Assembly (NCBI RefSeq): GCF_004103695.1
Contig: NZ_CP035280.1
Span: 2,604,001 to 2,668,000 of the forward strand
Length of the DNA: 64,000 nucleotides
Source of the DNA: Clostridium sp. JN-9
GTDB taxonomy: Bacteria; Bacillota; Clostridia; Clostridiales; Clostridiaceae
Direction: 5' to 3'
Program-made: the position numbers and the translations under genes
Shown: one piece after another, positions 53,455-60,965 of the stretch
Numbering within the stretch: position 1 is the stretch's first letter
Layout: every line of letters begins with the position of its first letter
The notes under the pieces: generated by a model
What the model saw: the letters and a program-made list of their open reading frames with translations, nothing else
Told to the model about the DNA's origin: nothing
The model's database searches: none

Positions 53455-55371
53455 TTATTCTAATCCATTGATTTTATTATCTACCTCTGCTTTTATTTTT
53501 ACTATGAAGTCATCAATGGCCATTGCTCCAAGATCCCCGCCTTTTCTGCTTCTTATAGCAATGTTTCCTTCGCTCATTTCCTTGTCTCCAAGTACTATCA
53601 TGTAAGGTATCTTCTGAAGCTGTGCTTCTCTTATCTTATATCCTATTTTTTCATTTCTTAAGTCTGTTTCAACTCTAATGCCTGCGTCCTTTAATTTATT
53701 AGCTACAGATTCCACATATTCACTTTGATTTCCTGTGATATTCATAATCTTTGCCTGAACAGGAGCAAGCCATACAGGAAATGCACCTGCATATTGTTCA
53801 ATAAGGATACCAATAAATCTTTCAATACTTCCAAATACAACTCTGTGAACCATAACTGGTCTGTGCTTTTCTCCATCAGCACCAATATAGCTTAAGTCAA
53901 ATCTTTCAGGCATCTGGAAATCCAGCTGTATTGTTCCGCACTGCCATGTTCTTCCTATGCAGTCTTTAAGATGGAAGTCTATCTTTGGGCCATAGAATGC
54001 TCCATCTCCTTCATTTACCTTGTATTTAAGTCCAGCTTCTTTTAAGGCTTCTCTTAATCCATTTGTTGCTGCTTCCCAGTCTTCATCGCTTCCCATGGAA
54101 TTTTCTGGTCTTGTTGATAATTCAACATAATATTCAAATCCAAATACCTTGTAGAAGGAATCAATTAATTTTATTACATTTAGTATTTCACCTGTAATCT
54201 GATCCTTTGTCATAAATATATGAGCATCATCCTGAGTAAAGCATCTTACCCTCATTAATCCATGAAGTGCACCGGATTTTTCATGTCTGTGAACTAATCC
54301 TAATTCAGCAAGTCTTATTGGCAGTTCCCTATAGGAATGCTTTGTATTCTTGTAAACTAAAATTGCGCCAGGGCAGTTCATAGGCTTTATAGCATAATCA
54401 TTATCATCAATTTTTGTGAAATACATGTTTTCCTTGTAATGATCCCAGTGACCTGACTGATGCCAAAGTTCCTCATTTAATATTATTGGAGTTTTTATTT
54501 CATCATATCCAGCCTTTGTGTGAACCTCTCTCCAGTAATTCTCCAGTAGATTCCTTATAATCATTCCCTTTGGATGGAAGAATGGGAATCCTGGTCCTTC
54601 TTCATGTATGCTGAATAGGTCTAATTCTTTGCCTATCTTTCTGTGATCTCTCTTTTTTGCTTCTTCAAGCATTTTTAAGTAATCATCCAGATCGCTCTTT
54701 TTAACAAATGCTGTTCCATATATTCTTTGAAGCATTTTATTCTTTTCATTGCCTCTCCAGTATGCACCAGCTATGGACAAAAGCTTAACAGCCTTAACTT
54801 TTCCAGTTGATGGTACATGAGGTCCTGCACATAAATCTGTGAAATCTCCCTGCTTATAGAAAGAAATTATTTCATCCTCAGGTAAGTCTTTTATAAGTTC
54901 AACCTTATAGTTTTCTCCCTTTTCCTCCATAAATGCTATGGCTTCTTTTCTTGGCAGCTCAAATCTTTCTAATTTCAGGTTTTCTTTTATTATTTTGTTC
55001 ATTTCCTTTTCAACTTTATCAAGCATTTCAGGAGTAAATGCAAAATCTGCATCAAAATCATAGTAGAATCCAGTATCAATAGCTGGTCCAATTGCTAATT
55101 TAACATTTGGGTATAATCTTTTCATTGCCTGAGCTAATATATGTGAAGCTGTATGTCTTAAAATCCATTTCCCCTGATCATCATCAAATGTAACAATTTC
55201 AAGAGAACAGTCCTTATCTAATACAGTCATAAGCTCAGCCTTTTTTCCATCAACTACTGCACCAAGTGCTTTTTTAGCTAATGCAGGGCTAATGCTGGCT
55301 GCTACTTCAGCAACCTTTACTCCACTTTCAAACTCCATTATCTTTCCATCTTTAAGAGTAACTTTTATCAT
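53455..55371 (-). CDS. thrS: Threonyl-tRNA synthetase
   Basis: A 638-aa class II synthetase with TGS domain (1-60), editing domain with its HTASHILAQAMKRLYP zinc-type motif, catalytic core (PMNCPGAILVYKNTKHSYRELPIR, motif 2 VHRHEKSGALHGLMRVR) and C-terminal anticodon domain (WLAPVQAKIMNI). The true start is the ATG at 55371 (MIKVTLKDG) with GAGG about 7 nt upstream; an open frame back to 55518 is T-box leader. Full length, behind a T-box. Confidence 0.97.
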   Translation of the reverse strand: MIKVTLKDGKIMEFESGVKVAEVAASISPALAKKALGAVVDGKKAELMTVLDKDCSLEIVTFDDDQGKWILRHTASHILAQAMKRLYPNVKLAIGPAIDTGFYYDFDADFAFTPEMLDKVEKEMNKIIKENLKLERFELPRKEAIAFMEEKGENYKVELIKDLPEDEIISFYKQGDFTDLCAGPHVPSTGKVKAVKLLSIAGAYWRGNEKNKMLQRIYGTAFVKKSDLDDYLKMLEEAKKRDHRKIGKELDLFSIHEEGPGFPFFHPKGMIIRNLLENYWREVHTKAGYDEIKTPIILNEELWHQSGHWDHYKENMYFTKIDDNDYAIKPMNCPGAILVYKNTKHSYRELPIRLAELGLVHRHEKSGALHGLMRVRCFTQDDAHIFMTKDQITGEILNVIKLIDSFYKVFGFEYYVELSTRPENSMGSDEDWEAATNGLREALKEAGLKYKVNEGDGAFYGPKIDFHLKDCIGRTWQCGTIQLDFQMPERFDLSYIGADGEKHRPVMVHRVVFGSIERFIGILIEQYAGAFPVWLAPVQAKIMNITGNQSEYVESVANKLKDAGIRVETDLRNEKIGYKIREAQLQKIPYMIVLGDKEMSEGNIAIRSRKGGDLGAMAIDDFIVKIKAEVDNKINGLE

Positions 55372-55421
55372 AATAACCTCCTTACAATTACCATAATAGC
55401 TTTTTAAACAAAAAATAAAAA

Positions 55422-55672
55422 AACTCCTCCCGATTATGGGACGAGTATTAATCGTGGTTCCACCCAAATTAAAAGCAATGTGAATCACTTTTACTTTAGT
55501 GCCATGTAACGCTGGCATACGATAATACTTAATAGGTCAAAGCCTTTTGTATACAACTCAGAGGTGGTTTTTAAAGAAGCTTATCCAGGAAATCTTTCAG
55601 CCGCTGAATTTCCCTCTCTTAGAATAGTAATTCTTTTACTTTTCCTCATCATAGTCATTATCTTTATTTGAT
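55422..55672 (-). promoter_or_regulatory. T-box riboswitch of thrS
   Basis: The antiterminator T-box TTGGGTGGAACCACGATT is near 55453-55470, followed by a terminator (CTCGTCCC/GGGAGGAG, about 55424-55446, then a T run). An ACC triplet (55568-55566) lies directly before ACCTCTGAG, the expected specifier place; ACC codes Thr. This explains the 340-bp gap between thrS and ytxC. Confidence 0.92.
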
Positions 55673-55680
55673 TTGAGTTA

Positions 55681-55709
55681 ATTATATTATTCCTGAAAAG
55701 CAATGTCAA
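55681..55709 (-). promoter_or_regulatory. Sigma-A promoter of thrS leader
   Basis: Consensus on the minus strand: TTGACA (55709-55704), 17 nt, TATAAT (55686-55681). Confidence 0.85.
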
Positions 55710-55712
55710 TAG

Positions 55713-56627
55713 CTAAGCTCTGCTTTTATTGGTTTTTTCCTTAATTTTTTCCTTTTTACACATTTCACATTTACTGCATATTTCTACTCTGGTGGTAAAA
55801 ACATTTCTTATTGTTTCAATTAATTCCTTATTAATTGAGTTTTCAATGCAGTGTATTATTATCTTACCAGGTGCATTAGTAATAAGGCCGCTTATAATAA
55901 CATCTTCAATATTTGATGTCCCAATATTATCTACATCCTGAAGATCGCTTATAAAATCCTTAAAAATATCATTCCCCTGTTTATCCCTGACTTCATATTC
56001 TCCATTTTTCTTAATAATAATGTTTACTTCCTCAATTTTACTATCCTGTATTTCCACAAAATATTTTAAAAGCTTTACAAATTCATCGTACTCCCTTTCC
56101 ACCATGTATTTCTCTACTACTTTATCTATTATACATTCCAAATCCTCTTTGAATTCCTTCATTCTGAAAGTTATAAAGCCATTTATATTTATCATTTTAT
56201 TTTCTTCAATACAATTACATATTTTGTCTATAATTGTATTTTTCTTATTTAAGCAGTATATGCTGTCTTCGTCAATAATTCTGGAACTGCCCCTTAAGGC
56301 CTCTATGCTGAGCTGCCTTAATTTACTTATTTCATCTGATTTTAAAAAGAAATATGTGTCAGATAAGAAATTAAGAATATCCTTTTTCCCGAATTCATCT
56401 ACAACAATATCATATAATATGTTTGATATATAAAGATTAAACTTATCTTTAAATTTGGAGCTGTAGCTATTGTCATCGCAGATAATTTTAATGAAATGCA
56501 TTTTGTCTTCAATGCTTTCTGAAATGCCTATGCTCATGCCTAAGCATTTAAAGTGTTTAATCATCATATCCAGCTTGTAAATAAGTTGTTCTTTTTCTTC
56601 TTCATATGCAACTGTCAATAATAGCAT
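55713..56627 (-). CDS. ytxC: YtxC-like sporulation protein
   Basis: A 304-aa protein resembling the YtxC family, long known beside thrS in spore formers; exact role unknown. It starts MLLLTVAYEEEKEQLI at the ATG at 56627 (AGAGGTG 10 nt upstream) rather than 56672. The C-terminal region has the pattern VDNIGTSNIEDVIISGLITNAPGKIIIHC and ends in a Cys cluster, CSKCEMCKKEK. Mostly helical, with no signal peptide. The Cys cluster at the very end may be worth a look. Confidence 0.8.
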   Translation of the reverse strand: MLLLTVAYEEEKEQLIYKLDMMIKHFKCLGMSIGISESIEDKMHFIKIICDDNSYSSKFKDKFNLYISNILYDIVVDEFGKKDILNFLSDTYFFLKSDEISKLRQLSIEALRGSSRIIDEDSIYCLNKKNTIIDKICNCIEENKMININGFITFRMKEFKEDLECIIDKVVEKYMVEREYDEFVKLLKYFVEIQDSKIEEVNIIIKKNGEYEVRDKQGNDIFKDFISDLQDVDNIGTSNIEDVIISGLITNAPGKIIIHCIENSINKELIETIRNVFTTRVEICSKCEMCKKEKIKEKTNKSRA

Positions 56628-56730
56628 TATTCTTATCACCTCTTTATGAAAATAGTATATGTTTAATGGCAATGTATATTCAAAATACTTATGCCAATTA
56701 TCGACAATAATATTTAAGCAAAACTTTTTG

Positions 56731-56739
56731 TGCTATAAT
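56731..56739 (+). promoter_or_regulatory. Extended -10 promoter
   Basis: TGCTATAAT (TATAAT at 56734-56739) precedes the DUF6873-type gene by about 22 bp. No good -35 is seen. Confidence 0.5.
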
Positions 56740-56761
56740 ATTCCCAAGCGGGGTGATATGT

Positions 56762-57466
56762 ATGAAATATTCTTTTGTAGACAGCAGAATTTCTCAGGAA
56801 GAACTTGCAAACCTTGAAAATGTGGGCATTAAGCCTATTAAGGTACCTCCTTCTGATCTGCTGTATGATGCAGTTTGCGGCCATCCTGATATTCTTATTA
56901 CCATCATTGATAGTAACACTATAGTTGTACATAGGGACATGCCGTACGATTTTATAAATTTATTAAAAGGTGCTGGATTTGAAGTAATATTATCTGAAAA
57001 CTCACTGAGTTCATCCTATCCCGGAGATGTTATCCTAAATGCAGTTAATACTGAACAGTTTTTTATGCATTCCCTTAAATACACTGATACAGCCTTATTA
57101 AATTTGGTAAAAAACAAGAAAAAATTAAATATAAACCAGGGATACTCAAAATGCTCCACTGCTTTAGTTGCTGATAATGCTGTAATCACCAGCGACAAAG
57201 GTATTGCTGATGAGCTTGGTAAAATAGGAATAGATGTTTTGCTGCTGCCTCCAGGAGATATCCTGCTTCCAGGACTTGATTATGGTTTTATAGGCGGCAC
57301 CTGCGGCCTTATAACTAAAAATAAATTAGCCTTCTTTGGCGATCTGAATTTCTATGCTTATGGACAAAAGGTGGAAAACTTTTTAAGACTTCACGGAGTT
57401 GAACCTATATTTTTAAGATCAGGAAAGCTCATTGACAGGGGGAGCCTGTTTACAGTTGACAAGTAA
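56762..57466 (+). CDS. DUF6873-type protein (GME-like fold)
   Basis: A 234-aa protein, ATG at 56762 (GGGGTG about 6 nt upstream; a GTG three codons earlier overlaps it). It shows pseudo-repeated units, GHPDILITIIDSNTIVVHRDMP, CSTALVADNAVITSDKGIADEL and FIGGTCGLITKNKLAFFGDL, a pattern I associate with DUF6873, a group related in fold to amidinotransferases. The recalled assignment is moderate. No membrane segment. Lone gene with its own promoter; a few AAAGATT heptamers follow the stop. Confidence 0.65.
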   Translation: MKYSFVDSRISQEELANLENVGIKPIKVPPSDLLYDAVCGHPDILITIIDSNTIVVHRDMPYDFINLLKGAGFEVILSENSLSSSYPGDVILNAVNTEQFFMHSLKYTDTALLNLVKNKKKLNINQGYSKCSTALVADNAVITSDKGIADELGKIGIDVLLLPPGDILLPGLDYGFIGGTCGLITKNKLAFFGDLNFYAYGQKVENFLRLHGVEPIFLRSGKLIDRGSLFTVDK

Positions 57467-57545
57467 TAAAGATTAAAGATCAAGTGCCCATTTATTGCTG
57501 GCATATTAATTAGAAATAATGGTATAATATTTACGAGGTGATACC

Positions 57546-57749
57546 ATGGAAGAAAACAAGTTAGTGCAGCTATTTAGAGATATGTTAAAAGATGAACTAA
57601 AGCCTATTAAAGACGATATAAATGACATGAAACAGAATATAAATGACATGAAGCAGGACATAGTAGGCATGAAACAGGACATAAAATCTTTACAAAGTCA
57701 AGTACAGGAAAACACAGGACTAATAAAAGCCTTAGTTCTTAGTTCATAG
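57546..57749 (+). CDS. Coiled-coil protein, reading frame cut by heptamer repeats
   Basis: A 67-aa open part of a longer gene. After MEENKLVQLFRDMLKDELK come near-heptad repeats (INDMKQN, INDMKQD, IVGMKQD, IKSLQSQ), a typical coiled coil of small clostridial proteins. GAGGTG precedes the ATG by 5 nt and TATAAT lies near 57524. The frame ends at a TAG (57747-57749) inside three tandem copies of a TTAGTTC-type heptamer (57732-57752). Removing one 7-bp copy would join this frame to the following open stretch, giving a protein of about 123 aa. It is either a pseudogene or a switchable gene. Confidence 0.7.
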   Translation: MEENKLVQLFRDMLKDELKPIKDDINDMKQNINDMKQDIVGMKQDIKSLQSQVQENTGLIKALVLSS

Positions 57750-57752
57750 TTC

Positions 57753-57924
57753 AGAAGTACACAAGGCAGAACAAGACAATATACAAAATGATATAGCACA
57801 TTTACAAGGTGATATTACCCATGTAAAAAGCACTACAGAAGAAATTAGAAAAGATTTGAATAATGTGGAAATAATCACAAGTAGTAATTGGAATGATATT
57901 GCAAAATTAAAGGCTGTTAAATAA
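57753..57924 (+). pseudogene. C-terminal half of the coiled-coil gene, out of frame
   Basis: Continues in another frame from SEVHKAEQDNIQNDIAHLQGD and ends SSNWNDIAKLKAVK, the usual C-terminal pattern of this family (WxDIxKLK). It has no start of its own. See the preceding entry. Confidence 0.75.
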
Positions 57925-57932
57925 CAGTCTTT
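57909..57932 (+). terminator. Terminator of the coiled-coil gene
   Basis: AAAGGCTGTTA pairs with TAACAGTCTTT, followed by a T run; it overlaps the final codons. Confidence 0.85.
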
Positions 57933-57976
57933 TTTTATTGTCATTTATTTAGCTTCCTTTTATCCCCAGGTCACAG

Positions 57977-58213
57977 TTACTTTACGGACTGCATTTTTAT
58001 CACTTTTGAAATATATTCACTTTCATCATCAATAACTGTATATGGGGAATATTCTTTAAAACTTTCCAAATCATTAAGTGTTACTATCTGCACACCTTTT
58101 CCAAGGGTTGTTAATGTTAAGTATTTCGATAATGATGCCAGTCTCTGTCCTCGTTCTAATTCCAATACCAAACTACCCTCTTTATCAAATTTCTTTGCTA
58201 CTAGATAACACAC
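57977..58213 (-). CDS. Small partner of RelA-domain protein, unknown
   Basis: A 78-aa product starting at GTG 58213 (AAGGAG 10 nt upstream). It opens MCYLVAKKFDKEGSLVLEL and is mixed alpha/beta, with a C-terminal EYISKVI. Its start lies 29 bp inside the end of the RelA/SpoT-domain gene, a strong sign of coupled translation. I recall similar small proteins in Firmicutes but cannot name them reliably. If the upstream protein is a toxic alarmone synthetase, this is the natural antitoxin candidate; not proven. Confidence 0.65.
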   Translation of the reverse strand: MCYLVAKKFDKEGSLVLELERGQRLASLSKYLTLTTLGKGVQIVTLNDLESFKEYSPYTVIDDESEYISKVIKMQSVK

Positions 58214-58799
58214 TTTTTAACATCTCCTTAAAATCAGATTCACTTTTAATTTCTCCGCTGTCATATTTTTTCCTTAATGCTTCACCTATAGCATTGTTCT
58301 TTTCATACTTATACAAATGTACATGAAGCCAATCGTTCATAATTCTATCACGCTTAGTATTTATTTGTATCTCTATAGGATAATGTTTATTCGTTTTCTG
58401 GTAATATAAATGAAGCCCTCTATATCCATCATCATTAGCTTTTCCATTTATCATATTGGCTACCTTAAAAATACTTAAATTCTGCTCTAAAACTTCATTA
58501 TAATTGTTTATTATAACTCTAATCCCAAGTATATCATTAAAGCATTTATTAGCCTCTACATGGGGATAATATTTATCATATTTTAACAAACATGATTGTA
58601 TGGATTTTACCCTATAAGCAAAATTCACACCTTTTAATAAATCAGTGCTTTCATAAAATTCTTTTAAATCAATTATTTCATTAAATAAATTATTTTTTTC
58701 AAATTTTCTTAGGGTATTCTTTAAACTTTTGCCAAGCTTGCTTTCAAAACTTAATTTATCAAGTAATTCTTCACTTATACCATAAAGACTAAACTTCAA
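58185..58799 (-). CDS. RelA/SpoT-domain nucleotidyltransferase-like protein
   Basis: A 204-aa protein from TTG 58799 (GAGGGTG 6 nt upstream; an ATG at 58862 opens a longer frame with no ribosome site). It has a synthetase-like core without HD hydrolase or regulatory domains: YRVKSIQSCLLKY (R63, K65, S66), DILGIRVII (89-97), DDGYRGLH (123-130) and EIQINT (143-148). The segment between GIR and GYR is short and lacks the DY-I-x2-PK loop of RelP/RelQ. It could be a small alarmone synthetase, a tRNA-modifying toxSAS toxin or a degenerate member. It overlaps the next small gene. Confidence 0.75.
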   Translation of the reverse strand: MKFSLYGISEELLDKLSFESKLGKSLKNTLRKFEKNNLFNEIIDLKEFYESTDLLKGVNFAYRVKSIQSCLLKYDKYYPHVEANKCFNDILGIRVIINNYNEVLEQNLSIFKVANMINGKANDDGYRGLHLYYQKTNKHYPIEIQINTKRDRIMNDWLHVHLYKYEKNNAIGEALRKKYDSGEIKSESDFKEMLKSVLSSSKEI

Positions 58800-58910
58800 C
58801 TTAACACCCTCTTTCTTTATGGTGATTACCATTATTATAATTGTATTTGCTAATATTATCAAAACTTTTTTAAATATTTTTATCGCTAAATTTCCCCTAG
58901 CCCACTAAAA

Positions 58911-58936
58911 AAGGGCTATGATAAATCATAGTCCTT
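58911..58936 (-). terminator. Terminator of the tRNA operon
   Basis: AAGGGCTATGAT pairs with ATCATAGTCCTT, followed on the minus strand by A/T-rich sequence; it begins 3 bp past tRNA-Cys. It is T-flanked on both sides and may also stop plus-strand transcription. Confidence 0.85.
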
Positions 58937-58939
58937 TTT

Positions 58940-59013
58940 TGGAGGCGCCACCCAGATTTGAACTGGGGATAAAGGCTTTGCAGGCCTCTGCCTTACCGCT
59001 TGGCTATAGCGCC
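58940..59013 (-). tRNA. tRNA-Cys (GCA)
   Basis: A 74-nt cloverleaf on the minus strand with GGCGCTA acceptor arm, GCA anticodon in CTGCAAA, the T-arm sequence GTTCAAATC and encoded CCA. Last of five tRNAs in one unit. Confidence 0.97.
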
Positions 59014-59016
59014 ATA

Positions 59017-59091
59017 TGGAGCGGAAGACGGGATTCGAACCCGCGACGTTCACCTTGGCAAGGTGACGCTCTACCACTGAGCCACTCCCGC
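59017..59091 (-). tRNA. tRNA-Gly (GCC)
   Basis: A 75-nt cloverleaf with GCGGGAG acceptor arm, anticodon GCC in TTGCCAA, GGTTCGAATCC T-arm and encoded CCA. It is 3 nt upstream of tRNA-Cys. Confidence 0.97.
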
Positions 59092-59284
59092 TAATTCAGT
59101 TAACAGTTTAAAGTTAACAGTTATAAGTCTAATACAGTCTAATACAGTTATAAGTTCAAAGTTAACTGTTTGTGGTTAACTGTTAATGATGTTTTGCCTT
59201 AAGGCAAAACTTAAATAATAAATTTCCGCTTTGCAGAAATTACATTAACTCTTCACTCTTAACTCATAACTCTTAACTGAAAAT
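59092..59284. repeat. Heptamer arms around two hairpins, inside the tRNA cluster
   Basis: The left arm runs AGTTAAC, AGTTTAA, AGTTAAC, AGTTATA, AGTCTAA and so on (about 59100-59185). Then come GTTTTGCC/GGCAAAAC (59191-59210) and TTTCCGC/GCAGAAA (about 59222-59238) stems. The right arm reads TTAACTC, TTCACTC, TTAACTC, ATAACTC, TTAACTG. It separates tRNA-Gly from tRNA-Phe. Confidence 0.8.
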
Positions 59285-59360
<76 letters not shown>

Positions 59361-59365
59361 ATTAA

Positions 59366-59442
59366 TGGCGACCTAGAAGGGACTCGAACCCTCGACCTTC
59401 GGCGTGACAGGCCGACACTCTAACCAACTGAGCCACTAGGCC
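59366..59442 (-). tRNA. tRNA-Asp (GTC)
   Basis: A 77-nt cloverleaf, GGCCTAG acceptor arm, anticodon GTC in CTGTCAC, GGTTCGAGTCC T-arm, encoded CCA. Confidence 0.97.
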
Positions 59443-59448
59443 AAAATG

Positions 59449-59524
59449 TGGTGGGCACAACAGGGCTCGAACCTGTGACCCTCTGCTTGTAAGGCAGATG
59501 CTCTCCCAGCTGAGCTATGCGCCC
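59449..59524 (-). tRNA. tRNA-Val (TAC)
   Basis: A 76-nt cloverleaf, GGGCGCA acceptor arm, anticodon TAC in CTTACAA, GGTTCGAGCCC T-arm, encoded CCA. First tRNA of the operon. Confidence 0.97.
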
Positions 59525-59547
59525 ACATATGTCATAAGACAATAATA

Positions 59548-59576
59548 ATTATATAGTCTAATCTTAAATTTGTCAA
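59548..59576 (-). promoter_or_regulatory. Sigma-A promoter of the tRNA operon
   Basis: Consensus on the minus strand: TTGACA (59576-59571), 17 nt, TATAAT (59553-59548), about 24 bp before tRNA-Val. Confidence 0.9.
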
Positions 59577-59700
59577 TATTAAATTTGTAAACATTTTATC
59601 AAGAAAAAATAGAAAAAAATGGGGCTTTCATAAAATATCCAATCCTCAAAGATTTTTGGGACTGCTACGGTGATTAGATATTTATTTTCTAACAGACACT

Positions 59701-60764
59701 TATGGCTCTTTTAAATAATAATGTTGATGTGAATAGGACAATCCTCTAATGGTAATAATTAAGATACCTACATATTACTGAAGGGATTGGATTACTATGG
59801 AGAATAAAAAATGTACTGATATAAATATATTATCTTATTTTGCTTCATTAAGACATGATTCTGAAAGAAAATGCCCATACTGTGGCTGCACCCACACTGT
59901 GCTATACGGAAAATACAATGATAAACAAAGATATATATGCAAAAGCTGTAGAAGAACATTTAATGACTTTACAAACACGCCAATTGCTAGGACTCACTTC
60001 CCTGAAAAATGGGAATCATTCATTAGGTGTACCATTGAGGGCTTATCCCTTAAGGCGGCAGCCATGGAAATTGGCGTTTCTTATGTAACACTATTTTACT
60101 GGAGGCACAAGCTGCTCTCTGCACTAAAAATGGTTAAACAAAATAAAATGCAGGGAAAGTTTGAACTTGAAAATTTCTTCTTAAAATTTTCCCGGAAGGG
60201 ACAGAAAAGCATTGAACATGATGAAAAGAGAGTTCATGATCAAAGCGTAAGTTACATTAATATCGGCAATAATAAAGTTTGCGTTATTACAGCACTGGAT
60301 TCACATAAAAATATTTATTCCATGGCAGTGGGCACAGGACGTATGAATGCAATGGATATGGAAAATTATATTGGAAAAATATTAAATAAAAATAAGCAGG
60401 CAGTCTCAAGACCAAAAAGCTTTTTTGCCATGTTCTTTAAGAGAAAGAAAATAAGAGAGATCAATAAATATCTTGATAATAGCTCTAAAGCAGTAAAATA
60501 TAGACGTGACTGCATGGAATGGATGTACCGTTTTAGAGGAGTAGCAACGAAGTATTTAAATAATTATTTAAGCTTATTCAAATTTTTAAAGAACGTTAAT
60601 TTTAATAATATTTTATCTGCGGTAAATAAATTTATAAAAGAAATAAGTAAAATTAATATCCAAAATACATATATAAATATGAGAAATGCTGAAGTCAGTT
60701 TTAATTGACTTGTCCCTAACGGGAATCTGTTACTTTATCAACACTATTGAATAAAAGAGCCATA
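59701..60764 (+). mobile_element. IS1595-like element, second copy
   Basis: Ends are TATGGCTCTTTTAAATAATA and, inverted, ending AATAAAAGAGCCATA; ATGTTGAT is inverted inside. One transposase-like gene lies within. No clear target duplication. It differs at several positions from the copy at 26.6 kb (CTCTTTT against CTCTGTT). Confidence 0.85.
59797..60708 (+). CDS. IS1595-like transposase, catalytic residues apparently changed
   Basis: 303 aa from the ATG at 59797 (GAAGGGA about 12 nt upstream). Zinc ribbon C26-x2-C29 and C48-x2-C51, then HTH (LSLKAAAMEIGVSYVTLFYWRHKLL), then FELENFFLKFSRKGQK, GTGRMNAMDMENY, SRPKSFFAMFFKRKK and FRGVATKYLNNYL. It aligns end to end with the copy at 26.8 kb and differs at many sites, yet both have the same non-acidic residues where relatives carry the first two catalytic Asp. 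The frame is intact. Either the family uses other residues, or it is inactive and kept for another reason. Confidence 0.82.
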   Translation: MENKKCTDINILSYFASLRHDSERKCPYCGCTHTVLYGKYNDKQRYICKSCRRTFNDFTNTPIARTHFPEKWESFIRCTIEGLSLKAAAMEIGVSYVTLFYWRHKLLSALKMVKQNKMQGKFELENFFLKFSRKGQKSIEHDEKRVHDQSVSYINIGNNKVCVITALDSHKNIYSMAVGTGRMNAMDMENYIGKILNKNKQAVSRPKSFFAMFFKRKKIREINKYLDNSSKAVKYRRDCMEWMYRFRGVATKYLNNYLSLFKFLKNVNFNNILSAVNKFIKEISKINIQNTYINMRNAEVSFN

Positions 60765-60771
60765 TACCTAA

Positions 60772-60905
60772 ATAACAAAGATTAAACAACAGAGAGCAAA
60801 GATTGTTGTTTTGCTTACAGCAAAACTTAAATTTCAGATTTTCTGCAAGAGCAGAAAATCTACATTATTTGTTCTTTAATCTTTAATCTTTAATCTTTGG
60901 TTTTA
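60772..60905. repeat. Heptamer arms around two hairpins
   Basis: Left AACAAAGATTAAACAACAG; stems GTTTTGCT/AGCAAAAC (60811-60829) and AGATTTTCTGC/GCAGAAAATCT (60837-60862); right TTCTTTAATCTTTAATCTTT. Nearly the same as 42395-42517. Confidence 0.8.
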
Positions 60906-60908
60906 AAA

Positions 60909-60951
60909 GGAGCCTTGCATCAACAGTTTTAACTGCTAATGCGACAGCCCC
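60909..60951 (-). repeat. 43-nt hairpin repeat, copy 2
   Basis: CCTTGCATCAACAGTT pairs with AACTGCTAATGC, with outer GC pairing. It lies 15 bp past the end of the next minus-strand gene and may be its terminator; on that strand T residues follow. Confidence 0.7.
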
Positions 60952-60965
60952 AGAAAATTAATATT

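Noticed and set aside
55372-55518. N-terminal extension of ThrRS
   Set aside because: The sequence is the T-box terminator and antiterminator; homologs start at MIKVTLKDG.
56714-56932. 72-aa minus-strand ORF over the start of the DUF6873-type gene
   Set aside because: It is a shadow of the plus-strand gene with no ribosome site.
59100-59185. CRISPR-like array
   Set aside because: Units are about 7 bp without spacers; no cas genes are seen in the window.
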